Shown one piece after another: positions 11,391 to 23,689 of a stretch of 64,000 nucleotides of DNA. The translations under genes and the position numbers were made by a program. This DNA comes from Nilaparvata lugens (lineage: Eukaryota > Arthropoda > Insecta > Hemiptera > Delphacidae), in the NCBI RefSeq assembly GCF_014356525.2, contig NC_052508.1, positions 41,760,358 to 41,824,357 on the forward strand, in the 5' to 3' direction. A model generated the notes under the pieces. The model had not been told where the DNA came from, searched no databases, and saw nothing but the letters and a program-made list of their open reading frames with translations. Each line of letters begins with the position of its first letter. The first letter of the stretch is position 1.

Positions 11391-12310
11391 GGGAGCTCAG
11401 CTCAGAGCTTACATTGTATTTCACAGTCAATGGAATTGTCTACAATGGAACTTAGTGAAGTTGCAAGTCGAGATTGTGTTCCAAGATCTGAGCTTGAGAG
11501 TTCAATCTGGATTGGAAGCTGAGAGCCGACGGCCAAGGGAAACATCAGCTGTTCATTGTTGAAGTCCTATCCCATCCTCCTCCCACTCACTCAGTTATTT
11601 TTTCGGGCTGTGCGATCACTGCGTTCGGGCGAAATTTGAATTGAAAATCGACAGGCTTTGTCCGCAGTGAACGATGAGCGTCGAGTGGTGTTTGAATTTC
11701 AGATGGCAGGAAAATAATTTGAGCGCCCTTCTTTCCTGATCTGCTGAGATCAAAGAGTTGGGTCTAGGGTTCGACTTGCCCCTTCACTCAAAGCCTCAGA
11801 AAGGGATAGATTCTCGCTATTTCATTGGAGCTTCCATCACAAACAGAGGGTACGCATGTGTTTGAGTGCGTGCGTGTGGGAGTGCCTGAATGCATGAATG
11901 TTAAAATGCTAGGCACCTAATTTGTGATGGAACAATGTGCATTGGGCCTTTTATACTACGTGTAACAAGCCAGAGAACAGTTTCAGCCTCTCCTTTAATT
12001 ACTACCTTTTAGCTTGCCCCTTGGAACTGCTCCTGTAGCGTAGCAGACAGGGCTATTAGAATTAGAGTGGAGGATGAGGCAAATTGGGACATAAAGGTCA
12101 AACGTAGGAGAAAGCGCCTGAGAGAAAGCACAAGAATGCTTTTCAACGCTTCACGGTGATTTTTCCCCAATTTAGCGGGAAATCAATTTCCCGACGACAG
12201 TCATTACTGGATAGGGGAAGTTCATGGGAAATTTCTATATTGGCAGAAACGTCAATTACGAACTGAGATGCTATTTCAATAATCTCTCGATCGAAAGTAA
12301 AAAATAAACT
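11391..12310. other. GC-richer block without ORFs
   Basis: Base composition rises from about 11,390 and falls again after 12,300. No long ORF, RNA gene or repeat structure is visible. It could hold regulatory DNA, a non-coding exon or an eroded element; nothing here decides between these. Confidence 0.3.
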
Positions 12311-13465
12311 GTGAGCAGCAGAGGTGAGTAGACAAACCTGACGTTTTTAAATACTGAAGATTATTTTCTGATGAATATTCTTTTTGAACGTCCATACAAG
12401 AATCTAAATACTTTGCAAGTGTTGTTTCAGCAATAATTACATTCTCAAAATATTGAAATTACTCAAGTACTAAGAACCTTGATCAATGATTCTGAAGATC
12501 AAACATTCTATATCTCACTTCTTTTAAGAATATTGTTCGTTCCAACTTCAACAACCCATAATAATCTGTTCATACAACATGGATGATTATTCACTACCCA
12601 CGGAGTTAAATTAATAGCCTTTTCGTTTCATCTTGGTTCAAGAATGAGGAAAGTAACATTGAAATCAATCAAGGAAACGTGGTTCTACAAATAATAATCC
12701 CATTAGGTTTTCTAGGTATTGTATTCGTTATCATTCAAATGTTCCCTCAATAGTTATCATCTCGTTTCTCAAGTTGATAACAATGTGATGTGCTTCCTGT
12801 TATAGAATAATGAGTTTTGATCAGGAAGTTTCCTTTTCAAAAATATCGATAATTCTTGTAACCTGAAAATGAAGTTCTAAATTCTGCTAAGATAACGGAT
12901 TCTTCGACGTGATTTCACCACTGAGAATCACATTTTTTTAAGAAATTTGCCGCATATTTCTCTATACCACTATACTACTTCTGTGGATAAACTGAACCAA
13001 TTCACATTTTATGAGTGAATACGACATAATACGGTCACCTTAACTTAGGAATAAAGACTTCAGCTCTACAAAAAAAAGGAAATTCTTCCTTTTGGATTAA
13101 TGATACAGTGAAACTTCATCAGTGAGATTTACTTACATCTCAATTCTTCGGAAAATTATTTGATGCGAGTCTCCATGATGAGCTAATTAAAGATGCTTTG
13201 TTATCCTGGATGATAATCTCTTTTGTTAATCGAATCACATTCATATTCGAATTGTTTTCGTAAGATTAAAATTCACGTTCATTAATATAAAAATTTATCA
13301 AACATTGATAACTTCTAATCAGATTGAACTATCAAAGTCTACATCATAAATATAATCATCATAACGAATCGATCTATAATTAGAGAGTGTTATATTAAAA
13401 GAAAAACTCATTGACCAATTCTGAAGAATATGGCATCATTGTGAATTTTATTTTTCTTAGGATTT
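12311..13465. other. AT-rich DNA, nothing recognised
   Basis: No ORF above about 60 codons with coding character and no repeat boundary seen. Confidence 0.4.
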
Positions 13466-14068
13466 CTAAGTAGAATCATGAAGTGGAACTTTGACAATCA
13501 ATATACGATGACACAAAATAGTTGAAGGCAAGGAAAATATTTCCATTGTTAATGTGTGATAAAGTTTTATATTCGAAACTGCAGTTGTGTGAGTGATATC
13601 CCAGTTCACCAACTTTTGATTCACTAGTACAATGTCATTTTTTCTAATTAAGTTACTCGTACCGAGTTCATCCGACGTCCGAGTGTTAAAATGCCGGTGG
13701 ATGGCAGCGGGCAGCGATGCGAATACCAAGTCGAGAGACCGTGCAAGAGTGCGTGCATTAGGAGAAAAAGTTCCTGAGGAGAGTGTGAGTGGGAAAGGTC
13801 GATTGGAGGGGGTGGGGTGAAGGGTGGAAAAATAAAGCCTGGCGTTGCTCTTTATTTTGTTCAGCAAAAATAAAGGCAACGGTTTTTGAATTTCAGATGA
13901 TGAGGCGTGCACTAAAAACTCGAAAGCCGTCATCTTCAGACCTTTGAACAATTCCAATTTATTGTATAAGTTTAATATCAGGACGTGGTGAAAAATGAGT
14001 GTGGCGAGAGACGGGGTGAGTGCGTTGTTGGCTGGAGGCGGTTGACATGATTGATTTGCCGCTCGCAC
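13466..14068 (-). CDS. uncertain ORF, 200 aa
   Basis: This is the longest uninterrupted frame in the window outside simple repeats. It covers a GC-richer block (13,640-14,060). The predicted product is rich in Ser, Leu and Pro and has no signal peptide, membrane span, zinc motif or family signature that I recognise. The first third could equally be a chance opening in GC-richer DNA. There is no splice or promoter evidence. I list it only because its length is unusual here. Confidence 0.15.
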   Translation of the reverse strand: MRAANQSCQPPPANNALTPSLATLIFHHVLILNLYNKLELFKGLKMTAFEFLVHASSSEIQKPLPLFLLNKIKSNARLYFSTLHPTPSNRPFPLTLSSGTFSPNARTLARSLDLVFASLPAAIHRHFNTRTSDELGTSNLIRKNDIVLVNQKLVNWDITHTTAVSNIKLYHTLTMEIFSLPSTILCHRILIVKVPLHDST

Positions 14069-14509
14069 CTACTAACCGAAACACTCGACCGCCGAAAGCT
14101 GTTTGTAAGCTGCGTCGTCTCAGCCTGCTAACACGCTTCTAGAAAGCCCTATTTGACGCACAGCACAAATTTCTTCTCACTTAAATTACGAGTAACACAG
14201 CATTGCCATCTTCTAGAGCTGTCTGCAGGAAACTTTTAATGACACTCTCTGGAAAAACTTCTGCATGAAGTTCATCAGAAACGGGCTGACATTTCTGATG
14301 TGTCTCGACTTCACCTCAACTTTCTTTGTTGTTGGCACTTGAAAACCACAACACTAAAATCAATTCATCTCAAGAACTGAGAGAAAACTATTGTTTGTCA
14401 AAATATTGCCAACTGTTATTTGCGTTTCGTCATTCAAGTTTGCACAAGTCTGCAAACTAGTAGATAGAAGATTATTTCCCAAAGTGCAGATCATTGGAAA
14501 TAGATTATA

Positions 14510-15047
14510 CTTTTATTAATTTAATTTATTTATTTAATTACAATATGGGCGCATACAGGGCAAGCCCCAAAAATTGCTCCCCAATCAAAACAATAGAAAA
14601 TACATCAATTTCTTAAAAATATATATTTTAACACAATAAATGGAATATACTTCTGAAAATAATAAAAATAACAAAAAAGCAAACTACAAAACTGAATAAA
14701 GTTATAAAACTAAACGTGATAAACTAAAAAAAAAAAAAAAAAAAAAAAAATTAACTAATAAACTAAACACTAATAAAATAAAATAAAAATAATAAAATGA
14801 TAATCAAAATCTGAATAATATAATGCGAATTTAGATAAAATTAATTGAAAAAAAGAGATGCAAAAATAAAATCATTACTAATAAGAGGAAATTTATATAA
14901 ATTTTATGAGAGATGAAGATGCTGATGATGATGATGATGCTGGAGATGATTCTGACAATGAAGATGATGATGATGACTATGGAGACCAGGGTGAAGAGAA
15001 AAGAAGATTCAAAAAAAAAAAAAAAAAGATAATAAAAATACATAGAA
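14510..15047 (-). mobile_element. 3' untranslated part and tail of a non-LTR retrotransposon
   Basis: This continues from the reverse transcriptase relic at 15048-15993 in the same orientation. On the minus strand it ends with gccctgtatgcgcccatatt followed by gtaattaaataaataaatta at about 14,515-14,560. That is a typical non-LTR 3' terminus with AATA-type tail repeats. The interior contains a (GAT)n-like stretch (14,915-14,985) and A runs at 14,731-14,752 and 15,012-15,028, probably later expansions. Confidence 0.6.
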
Positions 15048-15993
15048 TTACCGGCGGAAAGATGGTGGGTATAGGGCTGCACAAGCTTTCTTGAACTGCA
15101 AAGTTGACAAATGAAATGGATCAAGATGAGCTCCACAAAGATTAAAAAGACACATCATACGATTAACTGGAGAATTATAGTGATTATTGGTTCTGCACTG
15201 AGGAAGCTGGAACCTAAAACTGGAACGCCGAGCCACTTGGGGGACATAGATGTTAAGCAAAGAAAGAAGGTAAGAAGAATCAATCCTTCCATTTAAAAGA
15301 TTATACAGGAATACAAGCAATCTGCAGTTACACGATGCCCCAAGGGAATGCATTTGAAACATTACTCACAGATCAGAAGTTGGGTAATTGAAAGGACAAA
15401 CTGAATTGAAGTGTTTAAAGTACAAAAATCTTAAAAATTTATTCTGGATTTTCTCAATCTCCACACTCTGAGAAACCAGATAAGGATGCCACACCTCGGA
15501 GCAATAATTGAGCAAACTTTTAACAAGTGAGTTGTACAACAGAATAAGAACTGAAATTTCATTGAAATGAGAGCAAGTTCTGCGAATAAATCCTATCTGC
15601 TGGCACGCCTTGGAGCATAAATTTCTCAAATGAAAATGAAACTTAAGCTCAGAATCAAAATACACTCCAAGGTCCTTAAATTGATCAACACGCTTGACGA
15701 CTAGATTATTGATAGTATAAACAGGAACCTGGGGGTCTCTCTGCCTTGTGAAAGTTACAGTAGCGCATTTATCAATGTTGATCTTCAGCTGGTTTTCACT
15801 GCACCAGTAAAATAAGCCATCCACATCACTCTGAAGCATTCGACAATCATCCTCCGACTCAATCACCTTGTAGATTTTTACATCATCGGCATAGAGAAGG
15901 CAATAAGAATGCTTTAGGACTCCAGGCAAATCATTTATGAATAGCAGGAAGAGTAGAGGACCCAGATTAGAACCCTGCGGAACGCCTGACGAT
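15048..15993 (-). pseudogene. reverse transcriptase, C-terminal half, non-LTR (Jockey/CR1-like group)
   Basis: Minus-strand frame with, in order, SSGVPQGSNLGPLLF (reverse transcriptase motif B region, about 15,945-15,990), LLYADDVKIY with the catalytic YADD, a thumb-like segment with GVYFDSELKFHFH, then the C-terminal connection typical of non-LTR elements (LLNYCSEVWHP). One in-frame TGA at 15366-15368 interrupts the protein; the frame then continues unchanged to 15048. The N-terminal palm, fingers and endonuclease are missing because the frame is lost upstream of 15,994. Five-prime truncation is usual for this class. Decay is mild, so the copy is fairly young. The clade cannot be fixed without a phylogeny. 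Confidence 0.85.
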
Positions 15994-16586
15994 AATTAAT
16001 CAGCCTAATTCTACTGTAGGTGTAGAAGATTAGAGGAAGAAATCAATACAGGCAAATCCGCTATTTGAAGTCAAATACTTCATGTAAACCGTAATGACTC
16101 GATTAAACAAGATGAGTTTTCAATGAATCTATTGATTAGAAGAAGTCGTGGAAAGTTTCCTTTTCAAATCAAATAAAACTTCACATACAACATAAAACCT
16201 ACCAATCAACTACTCGGAATAGTTTCGAGTTATAAAATTCCTTCATACAAGTATCTATTATCAGAGACGATTAATGCATTGGAATTTGCGATATATTAAC
16301 TGTATATCTTCATTGTAGTTATTCATTTTCTCTTCAGATGGGAGTATTCCAATATTGATTAGAGTATTCAATGAATTGAGTCTACTTCGATCGTTAGAAG
16401 AGTGAACATCGTTCAACAGTAGTATAGGAGTAGTTTAGTTAGTATCATTCATAGTGATTACGGAGTCAGCAGTTATTCGATTCGATTCAGGTCGGCTCGG
16501 TATAATTGTCAGCAATTAATCGCTCTAGTGAAAAACTATTTTCTCTTCGGTGTGCGGTTATTGACATCGGGTGATGATATAAACGT
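15994..16586. other. spacer between two retroelement relics
   Basis: AT-rich DNA with no ORF. It separates the minus-strand reverse transcriptase relic from the plus-strand gag-like ORF, and could include the 5' untranslated region of the latter. Confidence 0.35.
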
Positions 16587-17838
16587 ATGAAAACACCAGA
16601 AAGGCCGTCTACTTTTCAAATTCCGGATTATGAGGATGACGTAGAAGAAACAAATACGACTACATCGACCAGGATTTTGAGCACCATGGAAGGCGGATTT
16701 GAAAGCATCTGCCAAGACTACATTAATGATGTCAAGGAAATCAAGGATCTTCATTCCTCCATCAAAACTGGGCGACGCAGGATTTTGAAATAAGAAAAGT
16801 CCTGAGAGTAGATTATGATATATTTTTGGAATTATACAGCCGACTATCTGAAAGTCTCATAAAAGTTGAAACAAGGACTGCAACTCTGATGCATCTATCT
16901 CCAGCTTTGGAACAGCAGAAAATAGCTGAATCTATTAAGAGCATCTCTGAAAAAGTAGAAGAAATAATACAAAGGAGCGAGCCGTCTTATGTTGAAATGC
17001 TTCAGCTGCCATCAAAGGTGAAGCCAAGGACAGATGGAGGTGAGCTAGTGAGGATTCAACCAAATAAGGAAGTGATAATAATCAAGCCTGCGGAAGTGGA
17101 AGGAGATGAGAAGGAGGCGAGCAGAAGAACCAGAAGCTCAATTCGGTCTGAAATGTCGATTCAGCGGAGCCTGAGAGTTAAAAAGTGAATTAACATCAAG
17201 GGTGGTGGAGTATTATTGGTGTTAGATTCAGAAAAAGACAAAAAAACGATTTCGGAGAGTAGCATCGTAAAATCAGGAAAATACAATGTATCGGAGCCAA
17301 AAAAGAAGAAGCCCAAAATTATAATTATTTATGATGTGCCGAGCGATCTTAATGAAGATGAAGTTTTGAAAAATGTAGTCTCAAGGAACTACAGTGGGAA
17401 AATCACAGAATCGGAAATGTCAGCCGGTTTCAAGCCATTATATTATTCAAGGATGGACCAAGAAATAAAGAGACTGTCTACTGGGTAGCGGAGTGTGATC
17501 CGGTAGTGAGAAAAGCCTTAATAAACGATGGTCGAGTTTATATAGAACTCTCATCATGTAGGGTGAGAGATTACATCGTGGCTGCAAGGTGCTATGAATG
17601 TCAACAACCCGGCCATGTAACTAAATATTGCATACAAGAAAACACTACTTGTGCGCACTGTTCATCAAGTGGTCATGATGCTAATCAGTGCCCTAACGCA
17701 GCTGCGAAGCCAACATGCTCGAACTGCAAGAAGCTCTCAAAACCATCTGAGCACAAAGCGAGTGATCCCGCCTGCCCATGCCACATGAAGGCTGTTCAGC
17801 AAATCATTGACCGAACCAATTATGGAGTGGTTTCATAA
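16587..17838 (+). pseudogene. gag-like ORF1 of a non-LTR retrotransposon, three zinc knuckles
   Basis: Four consecutive plus-strand open pieces (16587-16793, 16826-17188, 17216-17488, 17506-17838) in shifting frames read as one protein broken by stops and frameshifts. The N-terminal part is acidic and helical. The middle is Lys/Glu-rich with an RNA-binding-like segment (KKPKIIIIYDVPSDL). The C-terminal part has two CCHC knuckles, CYECQQPGHVTKYC and CAHCSSSGHDANQC (both C-x2-C-x4-H-x4-C), and a third C-x2-C-x9-H-x6-C finger. This arrangement is known for ORF1 of R1, I and Jockey type retrotransposons, where it packages the element RNA. No matching ORF2 follows; viral-like sequence begins instead within about 25 bp of the stop. 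Confidence 0.8.
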
Positions 17839-17860
17839 TTTTAAACGGACTTCGAGATGA

Positions 17861-19600
17861 AATCGAGTAGCAGTGCAACAACAACCAGTGAAAATTCAAT
17901 TTGGAACAATTCTTAATAGGATTTCAAAACTAAAAGTAGTTAAAGGAACATCTAGAAGCCGATTATCAATCATACACAATTTCGGTGAACACACAGACAT
18001 TAGTATATCATTTGCATATTGTGCACGTGATAAAATTCGACTATCTAAAGGAATCGCGCAGCTATCAAAGAAATCTAATATTAACAAGAAAGATTGGGTA
18101 GCTATGGTAGATATTGCATTTGAAAACGTATGTGTGAAAAGTATCCCTAACATAAACTCTCAGAACTTCGAAATTGAAACAAATAATAAGAGAGTGATGG
18201 ACGACTTGAGAGTGATATTAATGACTATAGTGAGGTCCACTTTATAATGGCAGTGGATAGAGATAGGAGAATAGCGATGTCGATTCTCTGCATTAATTGA
18301 TTATATTTCTACACTGTCAAAAACATAATTGGCATCGTTGTGGACCTAGAAAAGGATAGTACCACCGGCTTTGTCGAATGATAGCAAAACCAAAGTTGAA
18401 CAAAACTGTCATTATAACGTGGATCTCACTATATCAATGAATGGCCTTCATCAAATTATCCACTTATTGTTGGAATTGACGTCTTCAACGATTTAGCATT
18501 CATATCTGCAATGGAATTGCTCAGTTTAGTAATGGAGACGAATCTAAAGTTTGTTTTCCATTATGAACATTCCAACATTCCTGGATATACCAGCTGTGAA
18601 TATAAGAGAGTCAACTCCTTCGACCGAGTGTCCGAGAGGGTTTCTTCCTGGTGTAACCAGTTCCGAGAGATTCATGAACAGTATGATGGAGCTGCGGAAT
18701 CTGCTGCATGACCACGATGAGGCCAACGTGAAAATATACAGACAGGTGCTTTCTACTCTAACTGATAAGAGTCTGCTGTCTTCATCAAGTGTGATCCAAA
18801 GTGTAGTGAAGCATGAAATCAATATCTATGACAATCACCTGAAGTCCCACTTGTGGCCAACAACTATTGTGTATAGTATGGGATACTCCCTTGAATGTGG
18901 AGGTATGTACACCAAATTTATAAAACATAGTAGGAAGTTTGAGACAAAAGAAAGATTCATTCTAGTAACAAAAGACACACAATAATTAATTCTTAATAGT
19001 AAATTAATGAAAAATATAGTCGTCATTAACATAGTTAATTGTAATATGCCTAAAATTTCATGGATTGATGGTGTACCCGGTTACGGGAAAACTAGTTAAA
19101 TATTAGAAGAGCACAAACAAGGTAAAGACTTGGTCTTGTGTCAAACAAGGGCAGGTGTGCTTGAAATAAGGTCAGCTATCAAAAATCTACCGAATAATAA
19201 GTCAATTGATAGGTAGAATATTGACTACAGAACCGTTTCATCTTATATCATAAACGGCTCTGACAGGGTATACGAACGAGTATTCGTAGATGAAGTTTTA
19301 CTTATGCATGCAGGCTACTTGGGCTGAATTTCTGAATTTCAAAAGCTAGAGAGTTGATTATTAGGTCATTCTAGGCAGATTCCTCATATAGAGAGAAGTC
19401 GTCTTGAATATAAATGGTTTCATACTTCAAATTTTTGTGTGCCAGCCCAAACATTTTCAGTTACTAAACGATGTCCGATTGATGTATGTATGCTATGCAC
19501 TCTCTACCAAGGTACCTAGAATGAAAGGTACTGGCCACGCGCATCTCGATCTTTTAATGATCAGAGTCAGATGATCGGTGTGACGTCAATGGTGCTCTAA
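17861..19600 (+). pseudogene. endogenous viral element: replicase fragment with alphavirus-like superfamily 1 helicase
   Basis: The 3' half (about 19,046-19,519) lies in one frame and shows the helicase motifs of alphavirus-like positive-strand RNA viruses in the right order and spacing. Motif I is GVPGYGKT (19,070-19,093). Motif II is DEVLLMHAG (19,289-19,315; A to V after DE). Motif III is GHSRQIPHI (19,364-19,390; the usual Asp after Gly is lost). The next is KRCPIDV (19,466-19,486). The NTPase would unwind RNA in the viral replicase. Stops at 19,097, 19,214, 19,325, 19,355 and 19,517 show decay. Upstream, coding-like sequence runs in phase 2 from 17,861, phase 1 from about 18,211 (stops near 18,298-18,415) and phase 2 again from about 18,600 to the stop at 18,983. 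I cannot assign this part to a named domain; it may be the region before the helicase. No polymerase motif was found downstream. Virga/Nege-like affinity is inferred from the motifs. Confidence 0.82.
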
Positions 19601-20889
19601 ATATCTATTCTCCCTATCTTTTCAATGTTCAATTGAGCAACTTTGTAAGTCTTCTCCTCAAAAAGTACAAAACTTTCAAGTATCATCAACATCTCATACG
19701 ATTCATACAATATTTATCTTTATTTTCTTCTAAATTCAATACTTTTGGACGGCTGGATCTTTCAGAATGATTGATTTTGTAAGAGCCTGCATATCGAATA
19801 CCTGTTGCTCTCTTATTGAAAATTAACTCGATTTCCTTGGCTCTTTTGTAAATAAATTACTCATTGCTAATTAATTTGATAAATCGATCATTGAATAAGG
19901 AATTAAAAACTTGAAAACATTATTGTACTAGTATATTATATCTCTCACTATCCTTTATCTTGTCTGTTTACTGGATATTATATGTAGAATCAATAGAGCA
20001 TCTTGCCTAATCCCTTAGGATGATCTCTTTTTTCAGAAAAATTATGGCTTTCACATACTTGATCAGGAAATAGGTGTCTGGTCGAATCTCTCTAATTAGA
20101 AACTGCAACAAAATATAAGGGCGAATATATATTAAAGAATGCATACCGCGTGGGGAGTTCTCAATAATTGAGAATTGTATTGAATACTTGCTCTCGTATT
20201 CTGAAACACATATCCCTCATTTATTATTTTCAAGAGCAATTCTCAATTGATACTTGTTCTCTCATTGTAAAACTCTCATTCTTTATCTATTTGTGAAATG
20301 AAAAACCAACTCTTCATGATCCAATAATAATGTATTCAATGAAAATGAATCATAGATTAGAGAGTATACTGTACGTATGAATATGAATTATTCATACTAT
20401 AAGTATCCTACAATATATTCCTTCCAATGAACTTCATAATTCTATACGACAAGTAATCGGTTGAATGCCTAAGAAATGTTTGAAAGACTAAGAAAGGATG
20501 ACAACCTCTTCAACCAACTCGGAGGGCATTTCTATTCTAGAAATTTAACTGTCATACACTCAAAACAGGATAATGTGTGGTAAATTCCAATTCTTTTCAA
20601 TCTCCACATCATTTTCCTATAACCGGTGAGAGAATAGTTGGGAATATTAATTTCAAGATATTCATTCGAATTGCAATTTATTCAGTTTATAATGGATTTA
20701 TGATGTGAGTGTTATACTATCACCCCATACTCTCTTTTGTTCCATATTGGGGCTTTCTATCACATAGAGTGTGAGTGATGTATATGTGATAAAAATTATG
20801 TTTCTAGATTGTGCCTTGGTCACTGAGTAGAAATAATTTTAAATCCAAAGTTCTTTATCGAAAGTTCAATTGTTAATCAATCAATTGTC
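19601..20889. other. no recognisable gene
   Basis: AT-rich sequence between the viral relic and the next retrotransposon piece. I looked for polymerase or helicase continuation and saw none. It may be host DNA or a heavily decayed part of either element. Confidence 0.4.
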
Positions 20890-20906
20890 ATAATGAACAC
20901 AATAAT

Positions 20907-22956
20907 ATGGAGTTAATTGGAAAACCGGATAGTAAAATAAAGACTTTGGAAGATGAAATTCAGCGGTACACTAGACAATTGCATGAACAGGATATAAAAT
21001 TTCAGAAATTGAAAGGTGAAATGGATGTGCGAGACAATAGTGATAAAACTAGTGTCAAAGAAATCGAAGAAGTTGATTGGGAAACGAATCCATGGAAACG
21101 AACATCAAGCATAAGAAACAATTTTCAAACACTGTTAGAAGCAAATAAGGCTGGAAACAAGTTTAAACAAGTTAGAGTAAGTTGTTTCTCTGACAGTCAG
21201 GGAAGACAGGTCACAAATAGGATCAGGTCAAAGAGTAATTATGAAGTGTTTAATATGATGAAGCCATAAATTAAGCCAATTAATCCAGGGCGAAATTTGA
21301 AAGAGTCACAGAGGAGAGTGAAAGTATGTGCTCTGATATGGGTAATGGAGACCTCGCTGTGTTTATTGCCGGAACAAACGATGTGGCATGTAACGAATCT
21401 AATCGTCTGATTCAATCGTGTAAGCGGAGACTCACAAATATGCGCCACACCAATGTATTGATCTTCTCAGTTCCACATAGATATGATCTACCGAGATGGT
21501 CATGTGTGAACAAGGAGATTAGAAGAACCAATGAACGCTTGGAAAAAATAACCAAACACTTCTCCAATGTGTTTTTCTCAGATTTAAGTTCTTTAGGGCC
21601 AAGATTTCATACATCACACGGTCTTCACTTGAACTATCTGGGGAAAAAATTCATTGCCGATACCATATTGAACACCGCATCGAGAATCACGGAAGCCATG
21701 GAGTCACCTAACCAGCCAATCCCTTTAGGTCAACAGAGTGAAAACAATAGAATTTTTTTAGACTGAACGGCTCAACTACTGACCTATCGCCACCTTCCAG
21801 GACTTCAAGATGCAATGCGAAAGCAACAGTGAATAATAGTTATATAAGAACTCAAATTGAGGGTTGCCAGAGCACTGAAGTGAACATAATTTCATGGAAC
21901 TGCCAGGGTTTAATGAATAAAATCAATTACCTAGAAGTAATCGCTCTTGAAAATAAATCTGACATGTTAGCACTAAGTGAGCACTGGATGAGTGATGAAG
22001 AAATTGTATCATACTTTTGCAGATCCAATAGAATTCATGGTGGGGCTGCTATTTTCATAAATAAGTTAGAGTTTAATGTGATCCATAAAATTAGAAATAT
22101 GTCTGTGGAAATGGTGTGTGAGGGTTGTGCAATCAAAGTACCTGAATTGAATATAATCTACATGTCATTATATAGACCCTTTAACATAGATAGTGCAATA
22201 TTAAATAATTTTCTAGTCATACTTAATGACATGTTAAGCTATCTGTTTACTTTTAAAAAAATCAATGTTATTCTATGTGCTGATTCCAATGTTAATTTTA
22301 ATCAAGAATCTAGTCAAAGAGATGATCTTCTCAATTCACTAAATAGCTTTAAAATGCAAATAACAACAAATGAGATAACAAGACCGAGTGCAACTGGTGG
22401 CTCTTGCATTGACAATATTGCTACTGACATTCATTTTAGTAGATGAGAAAGTAAAATAATAAACGCAATTTTCTCAGATCATTTCGCTATTGGGCTGTCA
22501 ATAAAACTGGAAAATACAATAAATTATGACAAGAATAAGAATATTATTTTAAACACAAATAATAAGTGTGAAGGTTTAAAGACTAAAACAATGGGTAGGA
22601 AGTTTGGGAAGTCCCAAATTCAGCGCTTTTTAAATGATCTAGATAAATTGGATTGGACTGAACTTTATCAGAGTCCTGTAGAAAACAAATTTTCATACTT
22701 TTACAATTTGCTCAAATATTATTTTGATCTTCACTTTCCGTTTGGTAGAATAGTAAGAGCGAAACAATGTAGTAATAAGTGGATTGATAATGAGATTGTC
22801 GACGAACATAAAAGGCTAATTGAAATGCATCAGCGATACAGGAAAGACCAAAGTAATATAAACTTAAAGAAAACTATAAAAGCACATAAAAAGCATCTAA
22901 AAAGAATGATTATAGAGATCAACTACTTTATTCTGAATCAGGATGAGGATAAATAG
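20907..22956 (+). pseudogene. CR1-like non-LTR retrotransposon: coiled coil, SGNH hydrolase, AP-type endonuclease
   Basis: The pieces 20907-21269, 21326-21766 and 21829-22956 form one polypeptide with frameshifts near 21,270 and 21,750 and an in-frame TGA at 22,444-22,446. First comes a coiled-coil-like segment. The SGNH/GDSL fold follows: block I SDSQGR, block III AGTNDVA, and the catalytic His block HGLHLNYLGK. The endonuclease-exonuclease-phosphatase domain has ISWNCQGL, the LSEHW glutamate, a YRP segment, CADSNVN (usually GDFN), SCIDN and SDHFAI. A basic linker (WIDNEIVDEHKRL) precedes where reverse transcriptase should start, but none follows. SGNH domains in ORF1 are known from CR1-type elements. 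The element appears to be truncated or replaced at about 22,960. Confidence 0.8.
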
Positions 22957-23639
22957 GGAAATTGTGAGATGGGGATAACATCCATAGTTACATAGCATCA
23001 ATTTGAAATCTCATAATAATGATTTGAACGGAACTGCGATTCTGGCTTGGTATTGCCTCTTTATTTTCAGTGAGAATAGAAAGCTTCAGAGTAATTTGTT
23101 CTCACTATATGTGATAATATTGGTAATATTTGGTAACATTTATTTATATTTGAACCGAATGTGCAACAAATTAATCTACTTTCAGCTTGAAAATTTTCAA
23201 CTTATCAGGAGTACAGTGTTATCATATAGTATCTCAGGTAGGCCCATCCTTTTATTTTTTTTGTTCACGTGATCTGATGATATTCCCATTATCAAGTGTT
23301 TAAATTATAAAGAGTGATGAAACAAGATAAAACACAAGAAAAGCTACGAAAAGAAATCTTGAATCATCATTTTTCACAAAATAAGGATAAGATGAAGGAG
23401 TCGGACACATAATATATCATGAAACTTCGTTGAAAAACATATATATCTGAAACTAGAGTTATCAAATAATTGTGTTACCTCTGACTCGTATGGAGAAGGC
23501 ACACTTAAAATTAATATAATAAATTCTGTGAGCAAACAACGAGATCCTGATTTTTATCATGAGCATGGTTAAATCAAGAAAATTGTAATATTTTTTTAGA
23601 GTATTGAAAAGTGAAAATCCATATACAGCGCATGTCAAA
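22957..23639. other. AT-rich spacer, nothing recognised
   Basis: Short ORFs only (23003-23272 plus), hydrophobic and AT-driven. The expected reverse transcriptase of the preceding element is absent. Confidence 0.4.
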
Positions 23640-23689
23640 CCAATAGACAAAATTAATTGTTTCGAGCGCCATAGTGTAAATGAGATGCA

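Noticed and set aside
19601..20889. Possible continuation of the viral element into a polymerase domain
   Set aside because: I could not find a GDD-type motif or any sustained coding-like frame here.
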